From an uncultured Pseudoxanthomonas sp. (GTDB taxonomy: Bacteria; Pseudomonadota; Gammaproteobacteria; Xanthomonadales; Xanthomonadaceae): a stretch of DNA of 64,000 nucleotides. The DNA is taken from NCBI GenBank assembly GCA_937975725.1, contig CALJUL010000017.1, positions 1 through 64,000 on the forward strand, read 5' to 3'. Positions 17,754 to 25,300 of this stretch are shown here, in pieces; the stretch's first letter is position 1; each line of letters opens with the position of its first letter. Both the position numbers and the translations under genes were made by a program. The notes under the pieces are model-generated. The model made no database searches, had not been told where the DNA came from, and saw nothing but the letters and a program-made list of their open reading frames with translations.

Positions 17754-18515
17754 TCAGACCTTGTATCCGGTATGGATGGCGACGATGCCGGCCGACAGGT
17801 TCCGGTAGCTGGTCCGGGCGAAGCCGGCGGCGTCCATCATCGCCTGCAGTTCGGCCTGCGGCGGGTGCTTGCGGATGCTCTCGGCCAGGTACTGGTAGCT
17901 GCCGGCGTCCTGCGCGAACAACTGCCCCAGCTTCGGCAGCACCTTGAACGAATGGAAGTCGTAGACCGGCTTGAACCAGTCCACCGTCACTTCCGAGAAC
18001 TCCAGCACGCGCGCCTGCCCACCCACCTTCAGCACGCGGTGCATGTCGCGCAGCGCGGCGTCCTTGTCGGTGACGTTGCGCAGGCCGAAGGCGATGGTCA
18101 CCAGGTCGAAGCTGGCGTCAGGAAACGGCAGCGCCTCGGCGTTGCACTGCACGTATTCCAGCCCGGAGACCAGGCCGCGGTCGGTCAGGCGGTCGCGACC
18201 CACCGACAGCATGCCGGCGTTGATGTCGCCCAGCACGATCTGCCCGGCGTCGCCCACGCGCTCCTTCAGCAGCGCGGCGATGTCGCCGGTGCCGCCGGCC
18301 AGGTCCAGCACGCGGTCGCCGCGCTTCACCTGGCAGGTGCCGACGAAGTAGCGCTTCCAGACCCGATGGATGCCCAGGCTCATCAGGTCGTTCATCAGGT
18401 CGTACTTGCCGGCGACCGAGGTGAACACCTCGCCCACCAGCTTCTGCTTGTCCTTGGCGGCGACGTCGCGGAAGCCGAAGTGGGTGGTGCCGCTGTCGTA
18501 GGGGGATTCGCTCAT
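17754..18515 (-). CDS. ubiE: Ubiquinone/menaquinone C-methyltransferase UbiE
   Basis: SAM-dependent methyltransferase of ubiquinone synthesis (demethoxy-intermediate C-methylation). The 253-residue protein shows the UbiE N-terminal block FGFRDVAAKDKQKLVGEVF, the conserved VAGKYDLMNDLMSLGIHRVWKR, the SAM motif VLDLAGGTGDIA (residues 69-80), and the UbiE signature FGLRNVTDKDAALRDMHRVLKVGG. The C-terminus is YQYLAESIRKHP with GIVAIHTGYK. It sits downstream of a tandem metalloprotease pair with no obvious link to them. Confidence 0.97.
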   Translation of the reverse strand: MSESPYDSGTTHFGFRDVAAKDKQKLVGEVFTSVAGKYDLMNDLMSLGIHRVWKRYFVGTCQVKRGDRVLDLAGGTGDIAALLKERVGDAGQIVLGDINAGMLSVGRDRLTDRGLVSGLEYVQCNAEALPFPDASFDLVTIAFGLRNVTDKDAALRDMHRVLKVGGQARVLEFSEVTVDWFKPVYDFHSFKVLPKLGQLFAQDAGSYQYLAESIRKHPPQAELQAMMDAAGFARTSYRNLSAGIVAIHTGYKV

Positions 18516-18553
18516 GGCCGGATTATCGCACTCCCGGTCGGCCGTGGCGTCCC

Positions 18554-20245
18554 TCAGCGCTCCAGCAGGTTGCACAGGGCGGTGAAGCGCACCGCCGCCG
18601 GCAGCCGGTCGCAGGCGCTGCGCCGCGCCACGGGCCGGGGCGCGGTGGCCGTCGTCTTCTTGGCCGCCGGCGTGCTGCCGCTCGCCGTCGTGGGCCTGGA
18701 CGAGGCCGTGGCGGCGGACGAGGAGCTCAGCACCGGCGCTGGCGTGCTCATCGCGCGCGGCCGCGGCCCCACCCGCACCACGAAGCCGTTCGCGGTGGAG
18801 GACACCACTTCCACCCAATGCGATTCGTCCGGCGTGTTCCAGCGCTCGCCCACCTTCAGCATCGAGCCTTCGTTGCTGGAGAAGTTCGCCGCCGGATCGT
18901 CCTGGTCCACGCTGTAGGCGATACCGTAGTCCTTCAGGCGGTGGATGATGACCGCGTCGCCGGCCAGGTTGGCCTCGTAGGCGCCGGTGCGGCGGCGCGC
19001 TTCCAGGGTGTAGATCTCGGTGCTGTAGGGATCGGCCTGCGCCGGCAGCGCCAGCACCACCAGTTGCGTGTTGGACGAGTTCTGCAGGCTGCCGGCGTCG
19101 AGGACGATGTCCTGGCTGGCGGCGTTGCCGGCGGGGATCACGCGCTTGCGCGCTTCGGCCACCCAGCCCAGTCGCTCGCGCTGGTACATGTTGATGTGCT
19201 TGGGCAGCAGGCCGAAGACCGCGTTGCTGGTCGCGTTGCGCCAGGCGTCGCTCATCAGGTCCCAAGGGTTGTCATAGGTATCGTTGTCGCCGTCCGAATT
19301 GTTGGAGTGCGGCAGGCCGTAGCCATGGCCCATCTCGTGCGCCAGTGGCGCCAGGTTGGCGAACGACCACGGCGGGCTCCACGTCACCCGCGTGCAGGTG
19401 TAGCTGCCGTCCAGCGTGGCGCAGGCACCGCCACCCCAGGCGCTGCCGTCCAGCTCGCCGTTGAACATCAGGTTCACGCCCTGCACGTCGCGGAAATCGA
19501 CTTCCGCGTCGGCCAGCGCCGAGCAGTCGGAGAACAACTGCGAGAGATCGGCCTTCAGCTTGCCGGCGACCTCGGACACATAGGCCGAGCGCGGCTTGGG
19601 CAGCGTGTACCAGCCGTGCGCGGTGCTGCCGGCCAGGTCGATCTTGCCGTAGGAGACTTCGTTCCAGTAATGGCCGAGCTGGCCCACGCCGTTGCCGTAC
19701 TGGTCCTGGAAGAACGAGCGCGGCTTCTGTTCCGTGGCGATGTCGGCGAACTTGCACATCAGCGTGATCCAGCGCGTACTGCCCAGCACCGCGGCCGCCG
19801 CCATCACCCGGCCGTCCACACCGACCGCCTGCGCGCGCTGCGGCAGCTTGTCGGCGGCCACGATGGCGGTGATCACCGGCACCGCGCCCGAGGCGGCCAT
19901 CACCTTCGCGCCGGAGGTCACGATGGCCGGCGCCGCATAGGAAACCGCGACGCTGCGGTTGGCCAGTGCGTACAGGTCGCCGGCGGCGCGCTTGGCCTGG
20001 GCCACGTCGAGCGCGTAGCGCTTGCCCGGGCCGGCGTCCAGCCACGCTTCGAACTGCTCCGGCAACTGTGCCTGCCCGTTCGGTGCGCGCGGCGCGTCGC
20101 CCCAGCGCAACTGCAGGACGCCTTGCACCACCGTCTCCGCGTCCGCCTTCGCATCCTGCCACGTGCCGACTGCGCCGAACGCGATGCAGGTCCACAGCAT
20201 CGCCCGCACGCACGATGCCCTAAATGTCCGTTTCAAGGAAAGCAT
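18554..20245 (-). CDS. Secreted metzincin-like metalloprotease, paralogue 1
   Basis: A 563-residue exported protein. Residues 1-34 form a signal peptide. The zinc motif HEMGHGYGLPH (303-313) fits the metzincin pattern HExxHxxGxxH, and a likely Met-turn follows in WDLMSDAW (328-335). The family is closest to M6 (immune inhibitor A) peptidases, judged on motif only. The C-terminal 60 residues form a Ser/Thr/Ala-rich linker ending in a two-Cys segment. The ATG at 20245 is preferred over GTG at 20257, because GTGGAG containing that GTG supplies the ribosome site. It is paired with a close paralogue upstream (20729-22393), and most of the catalytic region is alignable without gaps. Confidence 0.85.
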   Translation of the reverse strand: MLSLKRTFRASCVRAMLWTCIAFGAVGTWQDAKADAETVVQGVLQLRWGDAPRAPNGQAQLPEQFEAWLDAGPGKRYALDVAQAKRAAGDLYALANRSVAVSYAAPAIVTSGAKVMAASGAVPVITAIVAADKLPQRAQAVGVDGRVMAAAAVLGSTRWITLMCKFADIATEQKPRSFFQDQYGNGVGQLGHYWNEVSYGKIDLAGSTAHGWYTLPKPRSAYVSEVAGKLKADLSQLFSDCSALADAEVDFRDVQGVNLMFNGELDGSAWGGGACATLDGSYTCTRVTWSPPWSFANLAPLAHEMGHGYGLPHSNNSDGDNDTYDNPWDLMSDAWRNATSNAVFGLLPKHINMYQRERLGWVAEARKRVIPAGNAASQDIVLDAGSLQNSSNTQLVVLALPAQADPYSTEIYTLEARRRTGAYEANLAGDAVIIHRLKDYGIAYSVDQDDPAANFSSNEGSMLKVGERWNTPDESHWVEVVSSTANGFVVRVGPRPRAMSTPAPVLSSSSAATASSRPTTASGSTPAAKKTTATAPRPVARRSACDRLPAAVRFTALCNLLER

Positions 20246-20440
20246 GAGTGACTCCACGCATTGCCGCGCTCTTCGGCGCTGTCTTCGTGGATATCGGCGA
20301 CCCGGAAATTACTTGATGTCCCGGAAGGACGATTTCGGCATCAACATGCGAATCTGGAATGCACGTCTTGCTTGTGATGTGAAGCGCCGACGAACGGCGT
20401 TCCGAGGCCTGTTTTCACGATGCGCAACACGTCCGGCGGC

Positions 20441-20459
20441 GCATGTTCCGCGAACATGC
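20441..20459. promoter_or_regulatory. Perfect 8-3-8 palindrome, possible operator
   Basis: gcatgttc-cgc-gaacatgc, about 200 bases upstream of the protease start at 20245. A perfect dyad of this size is typical of a dimeric regulator site; the regulator is not identifiable. Confidence 0.35.
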
Positions 20460-20700
20460 ACGAGCGTGTGCACCGCACGCCGGCCATCGCGCGTGCGGCG
20501 CGGGACGACGGGGTGATGCAGGAATTCGCGATGCGCGGAGCGCCTCCACTCCGTCTGCGCGATCGTGTCGTCGCGCATGAGGCATCGCTGTTCCGGTACG
20601 CGATTATTCGGCGGAAACGCAGTCCGCTTGAGGCTGCGCGACGGCATCGCGGCATCGCGATGCCGAGAGTGCGACGGCGTTCCGTTCGCGTCGTTTCCGC

Positions 20701-20719
20701 TGTCGGGAAACTCCCGACA
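20701..20719 (-). terminator. Hairpin after metalloprotease paralogue 2
   Basis: Perfect 8-bp stem with a 3-base loop (tgtcggga-aac-tcccgaca), nine bases after the stop. No T-run follows, so it may end transcription weakly or protect the 3' end. Confidence 0.4.
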
Positions 20720-20728
20720 CGACGTCGG

Positions 20729-22393
20729 TCAACGCAGCAGGCAGCCCGACGGGCGCACCCGACCATCGCGCGGCGCCGCGCACGCTTCCCGCTCGGCCGC
20801 GCTCGGCGCATCGGCCGGCGCAGGCACGCCTTGTACCTGTGTGGATGCGGGCGAAGATGCGTTGGCGGTGGACTGCACCAGCCGCGGCGGCATCGGCGAA
20901 CTCATCACCCGCGGCGGCACGCCGGGCTCGACGGTGACGCGGAACCCGGTCGCGGTCTGCGCGGTAATGGTGACCGCGTGCGTGCCGTCCGGCGTGCTCC
21001 AGCGCTCGCCCACCTTGAACATCGAGCCCTCGTTGTTCGAGGTGTCGGCGGGCGGCACGTCGGCGTCGATGCTGTACGCGGTGCCGGAGCGCTCCACCTT
21101 GTGGATGATCACCGCATTGCCGGCCAGCGCACCTTCGTAGGGGCCCTCGCGCTTGCGCGCTTCCAGGGTGTAGACGACGGTCGCGTAGGGATCGGACTGC
21201 GCGGACAGCGAGAGCACCAGCATCTGCGTGTTGGCCGAGCCGGCGATGTGCGCGTAGTCCAGGTCGATCTGCTGGGTGGCGGCGTTGCCGGGCAGGATCA
21301 CCCGCTGGCGCGCGGCGTCGACCCATTGCAGGCGGTGGCGCTGGAAGATGTTGATGTGCTTGGGGCGCGCGCCGTACACGCTGTCGCGGACCGCGTTGCT
21401 CCAACTGTCGCTCATCACGTCCCAGGGATTGTCGTAGGTGTCGTCGTCGCCGTCGGAGTTGTCCGAATGCGGCAGCCCGTAGCCGTGCCCCATCTCGTGT
21501 GCCAGCGGCGCGGCGTTGTTGAACGACCACGGCGGATTCCAAGTGACCCGCGTGCACAAACTGGTGCGCCCCTCCAGCGGCGCGCAACTGCCGCCGCCCC
21601 AGGCGAAGCCGTCCAGTTCGCCGTTGAACATCAGGTTCACGCCCTGCACGCTGGCGAAGTCCACGCTGGCATCCGCCGCCGCGCCGCAATCGGCGAACAG
21701 CTTCTTCAGGTCGGCCTTGTCCTTGCCGTTCTCCTGGGTGACGTAGTGGCTGCGCGGCTGCGGCAGGGTGAACCATCCCTGCGCGCTGCTGCCGGCCAGG
21801 TTGATCTTGCCGTAGGAGACCTCGCTCCAGTAATGGCCCAACTGACCCACCGCGGTGCCGTACTGGTCGTTGAAGAACTGCCGGTCCTTCTGCTCGGTGG
21901 CGATGTCGGCGAACTTGCACATCACCGTGACCCAGCGCGTGGTTCCGGTCACCGGCGCGGCCGCCATCACCCGGGCGTTGGCGGCGGTGACCGGCCCGGT
22001 CCGCACCGCGGATTCGGCGGACACGATGGCCTCGATCCGCGGCGGCGCCGACGCCATCACCCGCGCCTGCGCCGGCGTGGCCGCGTACGAGACGGCGACG
22101 CGGCGGTTGGCCAGCATGTAGAGATCGCCGGCGGCGAGCCGCGCCTGCGCCGGATCGAGCGCGAGGCGCGTACCGTCGTCCTTCACCAGCCAGGCGTTGA
22201 ACTTCGGCGGCGGCCGCGCCTCTCCCTGCGCCACCGGCCGCGGATCGCCCCACTCCAGTTGCAGCAGCCCCTGTTCGACGGATTGCGCCGCCGCCGGCAC
22301 AATGCCCGTGACGAGCAGCGACAGGCAGCAGAACAGGCGCATGCCCGGTGCATGCGGTGCGGTGGCGCGGCGTTCCATGGCTTTCCCCGACAT
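20729..22393 (-). CDS. Secreted metzincin-like metalloprotease, paralogue 2
   Basis: A 554-residue paralogue of the protein at 18554-20245. It has the same zinc motif HEMGHGYGLPH (299-309), the same WDVMSDSW Met-turn candidate, and shared blocks such as FADIATEQK, GQLGHYW-EVSYGKI-LAGS and QGVNLMFNGELDG. The signal peptide is clearest from MRLFCCLSLLVTG (ATG 22342). Starts at 22393 and 22378 would give a longer n-region and cannot be excluded. The C-terminus ends in a Cys-containing tail similar in layout to paralogue 1. It probably degrades external or envelope proteins, and the pair may differ in specificity. Confidence 0.85.
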   Translation of the reverse strand: MSGKAMERRATAPHAPGMRLFCCLSLLVTGIVPAAAQSVEQGLLQLEWGDPRPVAQGEARPPPKFNAWLVKDDGTRLALDPAQARLAAGDLYMLANRRVAVSYAATPAQARVMASAPPRIEAIVSAESAVRTGPVTAANARVMAAAPVTGTTRWVTVMCKFADIATEQKDRQFFNDQYGTAVGQLGHYWSEVSYGKINLAGSSAQGWFTLPQPRSHYVTQENGKDKADLKKLFADCGAAADASVDFASVQGVNLMFNGELDGFAWGGGSCAPLEGRTSLCTRVTWNPPWSFNNAAPLAHEMGHGYGLPHSDNSDGDDDTYDNPWDVMSDSWSNAVRDSVYGARPKHINIFQRHRLQWVDAARQRVILPGNAATQQIDLDYAHIAGSANTQMLVLSLSAQSDPYATVVYTLEARKREGPYEGALAGNAVIIHKVERSGTAYSIDADVPPADTSNNEGSMFKVGERWSTPDGTHAVTITAQTATGFRVTVEPGVPPRVMSSPMPPRLVQSTANASSPASTQVQGVPAPADAPSAAEREACAAPRDGRVRPSGCLLR

Positions 22394-22519
22394 CGCCCGG
22401 CCATGCGCCGGGACTTGCCGCGTTGTAGCCTTCCGTCGCCGGCCGCCGCTGTGAGATTCCTCACATTACGGAAGCCGCGGCCGTTTTTCCGCCTTCTTTT
22501 CCTGCCGAGACGCCATCCG

Positions 22520-22972
22520 ATGGACACACCCGACTACGCCGCCCTGCTGCGCACCGCGATCGCCGAAGCCCGCCAGGGCCTGGCCGAAGGCGGCATCCCG
22601 ATCGGCGCCGCGCTGTACCACCGCGACGGCCGCCTGCTCGGCTGCGGCCACAACCGTCGCGTGCAGGAAGGCGACCCCTCCGTGCACGGTGAGACCGACG
22701 CTTTCCGCAAGGCCGGCCGCCAGCGCCGCTACCGCGACACCCTCATGGTCACCACCCTGGCGCCCTGCTGGTACTGCAGCGGGCTGGTGCGCCAGTTCAA
22801 CATCGGCACGGTGGTGGTAGGCGAATCGGTGAACTTCCGCGGCGGCATCGACTGGCTGCGCGAGAACGGCGTGCACGTCGTCGACCTGCACGACCGGGAA
22901 TGCATCGACCTGCTCGGCGACTGGATCCGCGCCAATCCCGAGGTCTGGAACGAGGACATCGGCGAGGACTGA
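22520..22972 (+). CDS. Yeast-type cytosine deaminase
   Basis: Zinc-dependent deaminase of the cytidine deaminase fold (150 residues). Zinc ligands and acid are H56-G-E58 and P82-C83-W-Y-C86. The C-terminal half has VVVGESVNFRGG and ends EVWNEDIGE. This is the layout of fungal cytosine deaminase (Fcy1), rather than tRNA adenosine deaminase TadA, which has HAE, or the larger amidohydrolase-type CodA of enterobacteria. The reaction would be cytosine to uracil plus ammonia for pyrimidine salvage. The gene is divergent from the metalloprotease and stands alone. Confidence 0.88.
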   Translation: MDTPDYAALLRTAIAEARQGLAEGGIPIGAALYHRDGRLLGCGHNRRVQEGDPSVHGETDAFRKAGRQRRYRDTLMVTTLAPCWYCSGLVRQFNIGTVVVGESVNFRGGIDWLRENGVHVVDLHDRECIDLLGDWIRANPEVWNEDIGED

Positions 22973-23085
22973 GCGCTTCGCCCGCGCGCGTTCAATGCAG
23001 CCACGGCACCGGCAACCCGTGAATCCGGATCGCTGAAGCACGACAGCGCGGTCACGCGCGCCGCGCGAGGAACCCGCCCGCCCGC

Positions 23086-23424
23086 TCAGGCCTTGCGGAC
23101 GAACTCCGACTTCAGCTTCATCGCGCCGATGCCGTCGATCTTGCAGTCGATGTCGTGGTCGCCGTCCACCAGACGGATGTTCTTGACCTTGGTGCCGACC
23201 TTGACCACCAGCGAGGAGCCCTTGACCTTGAGGTCCTTGATGACGGTGACGGTGTCGCCGTCCTGCAGCACGTTGCCGTTGGCGTCCTTGATGACGCGCG
23301 CATCGTCGCCGGCGCCCGCCGCGTCGGCGGACCATTCGTGCCCGCATTCGGGGCAGACCCATTGCGCGCCGTCCTCGTAGGTGTATTCGGAACGGCATTG
23401 CGGGCAGGGCGGCAGCGTACTCAT
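23086..23424 (-). CDS. yjdM: PhnA-like zinc-ribbon protein YjdM
   Basis: A 112-residue protein with an N-terminal zinc ribbon (C7-PQC10 and C24-PEC27) and a C-terminal SH3-like domain (DGDTVTVIKDLKVKGSS, KVKNIRLVDGDHDIDCKIDGIG). Formerly called PhnA; the name survives from the phosphonate region of E. coli, but a phosphonoacetate hydrolase role is not supported for this short form. The ATG at 23424 is chosen because upstream extension is not conserved-looking. Confidence 0.93.
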   Translation of the reverse strand: MSTLPPCPQCRSEYTYEDGAQWVCPECGHEWSADAAGAGDDARVIKDANGNVLQDGDTVTVIKDLKVKGSSLVVKVGTKVKNIRLVDGDHDIDCKIDGIGAMKLKSEFVRKA

Positions 23425-23747
23425 GGGACGATTATTCGAGTGGAATCGAGTCAGATTGTAACCGATCACTCTGGAGAATCCGGTTTGCGCATCGCATACC
23501 GCGCCCTCTCCCCCGCATGGACCTCCTGAAGCCCTCATGTTCCGCTGCGGACCGTGTCCATTCGTCGCACCAATCCTGATCCGGGACTTGCGTGCGACTG
23601 CAATGATTCATCCCCAGCCACGCATCCATCGATGGCGTTGAAGTGAGTTTTTCGGGGAAAGGACTTCCAGGATGCTGAAGATGCATCTTGTTGTGCGTTC
23701 ATATGACAGGCGACTTTTCGCGACATATCACGCTGACGCCCGACATC
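23425..23747. other. Spacer before the effector-immunity island
   Basis: No gene seen. Base composition becomes clearly more A+T-rich from about 23560. The left boundary of the first copy of a tandem duplication is near 23681. Confidence 0.6.
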
Positions 23748-23776
23748 TTGATATTTAGCCGCAAAGTTCATAGCGT
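23748..23776 (+). promoter_or_regulatory. Candidate promoter of the first immunity gene
   Basis: TTGATA (23748-23753), 17-base spacer, TAGCGT (23771-23776), 33 bases before the ATG. The same boxes and spacing are kept in the second copy. Confidence 0.45.
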
Positions 23777-23808
23777 CGAACTTCATACCACCGGCGCAGG
23801 ATGCTCCG

Positions 23809-24432
23809 ATGAAGCGACCGCTCCCCCTCCAATGGCCTGCATGGATCGCCCTGCTCTTCGCTTTCGCCCTTGCAGGGTGCCAGTCCACCCCGTCCCGCGA
23901 CGCCCCCAAGGCCTACACCATGAAGCCGTCACTAAAAGAAGAAACCTATACCCAGACCGTGGCTGATTGGCCGTTGCGATTCGGGGGACATTATTTCGAT
24001 ACGGCGTGCTATAGCACCTATGGATGCACGGTTCGATATGGCAACTATTTCAAAGAAGATCCCGACGAAGAGCTACGGCGCGCTTCTGCATCCGTAACAG
24101 CGTACCCGGATGTCCTGGGAGCTAGTTGGGGCCCCATCCGCAATTTCCCGCCGCCGGCCATCGCCACCTGGCGCTCCAGTGATGGCACTCCGCATCGCGC
24201 CGAGATCGACATGGATACGATCTTCAAGAACCGGCTGATCCGTCACAACCTCAAGCGCGAGGAGTTGACCGAGAACCAAGGCTCTCTTCCCGGCATCATC
24301 CTGGAAGTCAATGATCGCACGATCAATGTCTACATGAAGGCCACTCTTTGGACCAAGGAAGAGCAAATACCAGGAAATCGCCACAGCCATTCCCGCAGCG
24401 ACCTGATCAAGGTCTTCAGCCAAACCTACTAA
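23809..24432 (+). CDS. Immunity-type lipoprotein, copy 1
   Basis: A 207-residue lipoprotein (lipobox LAGC, Cys24) with a periplasmic or outer-membrane-facing domain. It contains DTACYSTYGCTVRYGN with a Cys pair, a WGPIRNFPPPA segment and WRSSDGTPHRAEIDMD. The pattern resembles the DUF2931-like lipoproteins found beside lipase effectors in Xanthomonadaceae (family assignment tentative). The proposed role is to neutralise the cognate Tle-like lipase in the periplasm (inferred from position and topology). AGGA lies seven bases before the ATG. It is followed by a truncated effector start. Base composition is poorer in G+C than the flanks, which suggests transfer. Confidence 0.8.
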   Translation: MKRPLPLQWPAWIALLFAFALAGCQSTPSRDAPKAYTMKPSLKEETYTQTVADWPLRFGGHYFDTACYSTYGCTVRYGNYFKEDPDEELRRASASVTAYPDVLGASWGPIRNFPPPAIATWRSSDGTPHRAEIDMDTIFKNRLIRHNLKREELTENQGSLPGIILEVNDRTINVYMKATLWTKEEQIPGNRHSHSRSDLIKVFSQTY

Positions 24433-24447
24433 GCAAGGAACGCCAAC

Positions 24448-24531
24448 ATGGGCAGCACGCGCCAGAACCCGGACAAGATGGATACCGATCTGCTGTGAAC
24501 GCGGCGGATGGCATAATTTCTGAAACGTTGG
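24448..24531 (+). pseudogene. Truncated 5' end of the lipase effector
   Basis: An ATG at 24448 begins MGSTRQNPDKMDTDLL and stops at 24496-24498. The intact effector at 25301 begins MGSTRQNPDKVDADLL. Nucleotide similarity continues past the stop to about 24531 (ggcggatggca, cgttggag) and then passes into the promoter region of copy 2. The remnant cannot make a functional protein. Confidence 0.9.
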
Positions 24532-24597
24532 AGATGCGTCTTGCGCGTTCATGTGACACGCCACTCCTCGCGACATATCACGCTAACGCCCGACATC

Positions 24598-24626
24598 TTG
24601 ATATTTAGCCACAAAGTTCATAGCGT
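24598..24626 (+). promoter_or_regulatory. Candidate promoter of the second immunity gene
   Basis: TTGATA (24598-24603), 17 bases, TAGCGT (24621-24626), 33 bases from the ATG, exactly as in copy 1. Both immunity genes therefore seem to keep their own promoter, and the second one also serves the effector. Confidence 0.45.
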
Positions 24627-24658
24627 CGAACCTCATACCACCGGCGCAGGACGCTCCG

Positions 24659-25285
24659 ATGACACGAACGCCCCCCTTCCCCTGGCCCGCATGCACCACT
24701 CTTTTATTCGTCCTCGCATTTGCGGGATGCCAGTCCGCCAATTCTCGTGACGCCTCCGAGCCGTACAAGATGAAACCGCCACAAGAAGAAGAAACCTATA
24801 CCCAGACCGCGGCTGATTGGCCCCTGAGATTCGGCGGGCATTATTTCGATACGGCGTGCTATAGCACCTATGGATGCACGGTTCGATATGGAAACTACTT
24901 CAAAGAAGATCCCGACGATGAGCTACGGCGCGCTTCTTCATCCGTAGCAGCGTACCCGGATGTCCTGGGAGCTAGTTGGGGCCCCATCCGCAACTTCCCG
25001 CCGCCGGCCATCGTCACCTGGCGCTCCAGTGATGGCACTCCGCATAGCGCCGAGATCGACATGGATGCGATCTTCAAGGACCGACTGATCCACCATAACC
25101 TGATGCGCGAGGAGACCTCGGAGAATGCAGACATTCCCGATCCCGGGATCATTCTGGAAGTCAATGATCGAACGATCAATGTCTACATGCGCGCTTTCAT
25201 TTCAACAAAAGCGTTGCAGAAGCCAGGAAATATCCACAGCAACTTCCGTGATGACCTGATCAAGGTCTTCAGCCAAACCTATTGA
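24659..25285 (+). CDS. Immunity-type lipoprotein, copy 2
   Basis: A 208-residue paralogue of the preceding lipoprotein (lipobox FAGC, Cys24). The central 130 residues are nearly identical to copy 1, while the signal peptide and residues about 150-195 differ (ENADIPDPGII against ENQGSLPGII; FISTKALQKPGNIHSNF against LWTKEEQIPGNRHSHS). This divergence near the C-terminus could alter effector recognition. It lies 15 bases upstream of the intact effector, so it is the more likely cognate immunity partner. A ribosome site of the form GCAGGA precedes the ATG. Confidence 0.8.
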   Translation: MTRTPPFPWPACTTLLFVLAFAGCQSANSRDASEPYKMKPPQEEETYTQTAADWPLRFGGHYFDTACYSTYGCTVRYGNYFKEDPDDELRRASSSVAAYPDVLGASWGPIRNFPPPAIVTWRSSDGTPHSAEIDMDAIFKDRLIHHNLMREETSENADIPDPGIILEVNDRTINVYMRAFISTKALQKPGNIHSNFRDDLIKVFSQTY

Positions 25286-25300
25286 GCAAGGACCGCCGAC

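Larger units (their letters stand above)
20246..20728. other. Non-coding spacer between the two metalloproteases
   Basis: A 483-base spacer with no convincing gene. It holds the palindrome at 20441-20459 and the hairpin at 20701-20719. It is long enough for an independent promoter for paralogue 1. Confidence 0.6.

Noticed and set aside
20246..20257. GTG at 20257 as start of metalloprotease paralogue 1
   Set aside because: The GTGGAG there works better as the ribosome site for the ATG at 20245, which also starts a cleaner signal peptide.
20420..22519. In-frame extension upstream of the cytosine deaminase
   Set aside because: It is antisense to a metalloprotease gene. The deaminase proper begins at the ATG at 22520, where family similarity starts.
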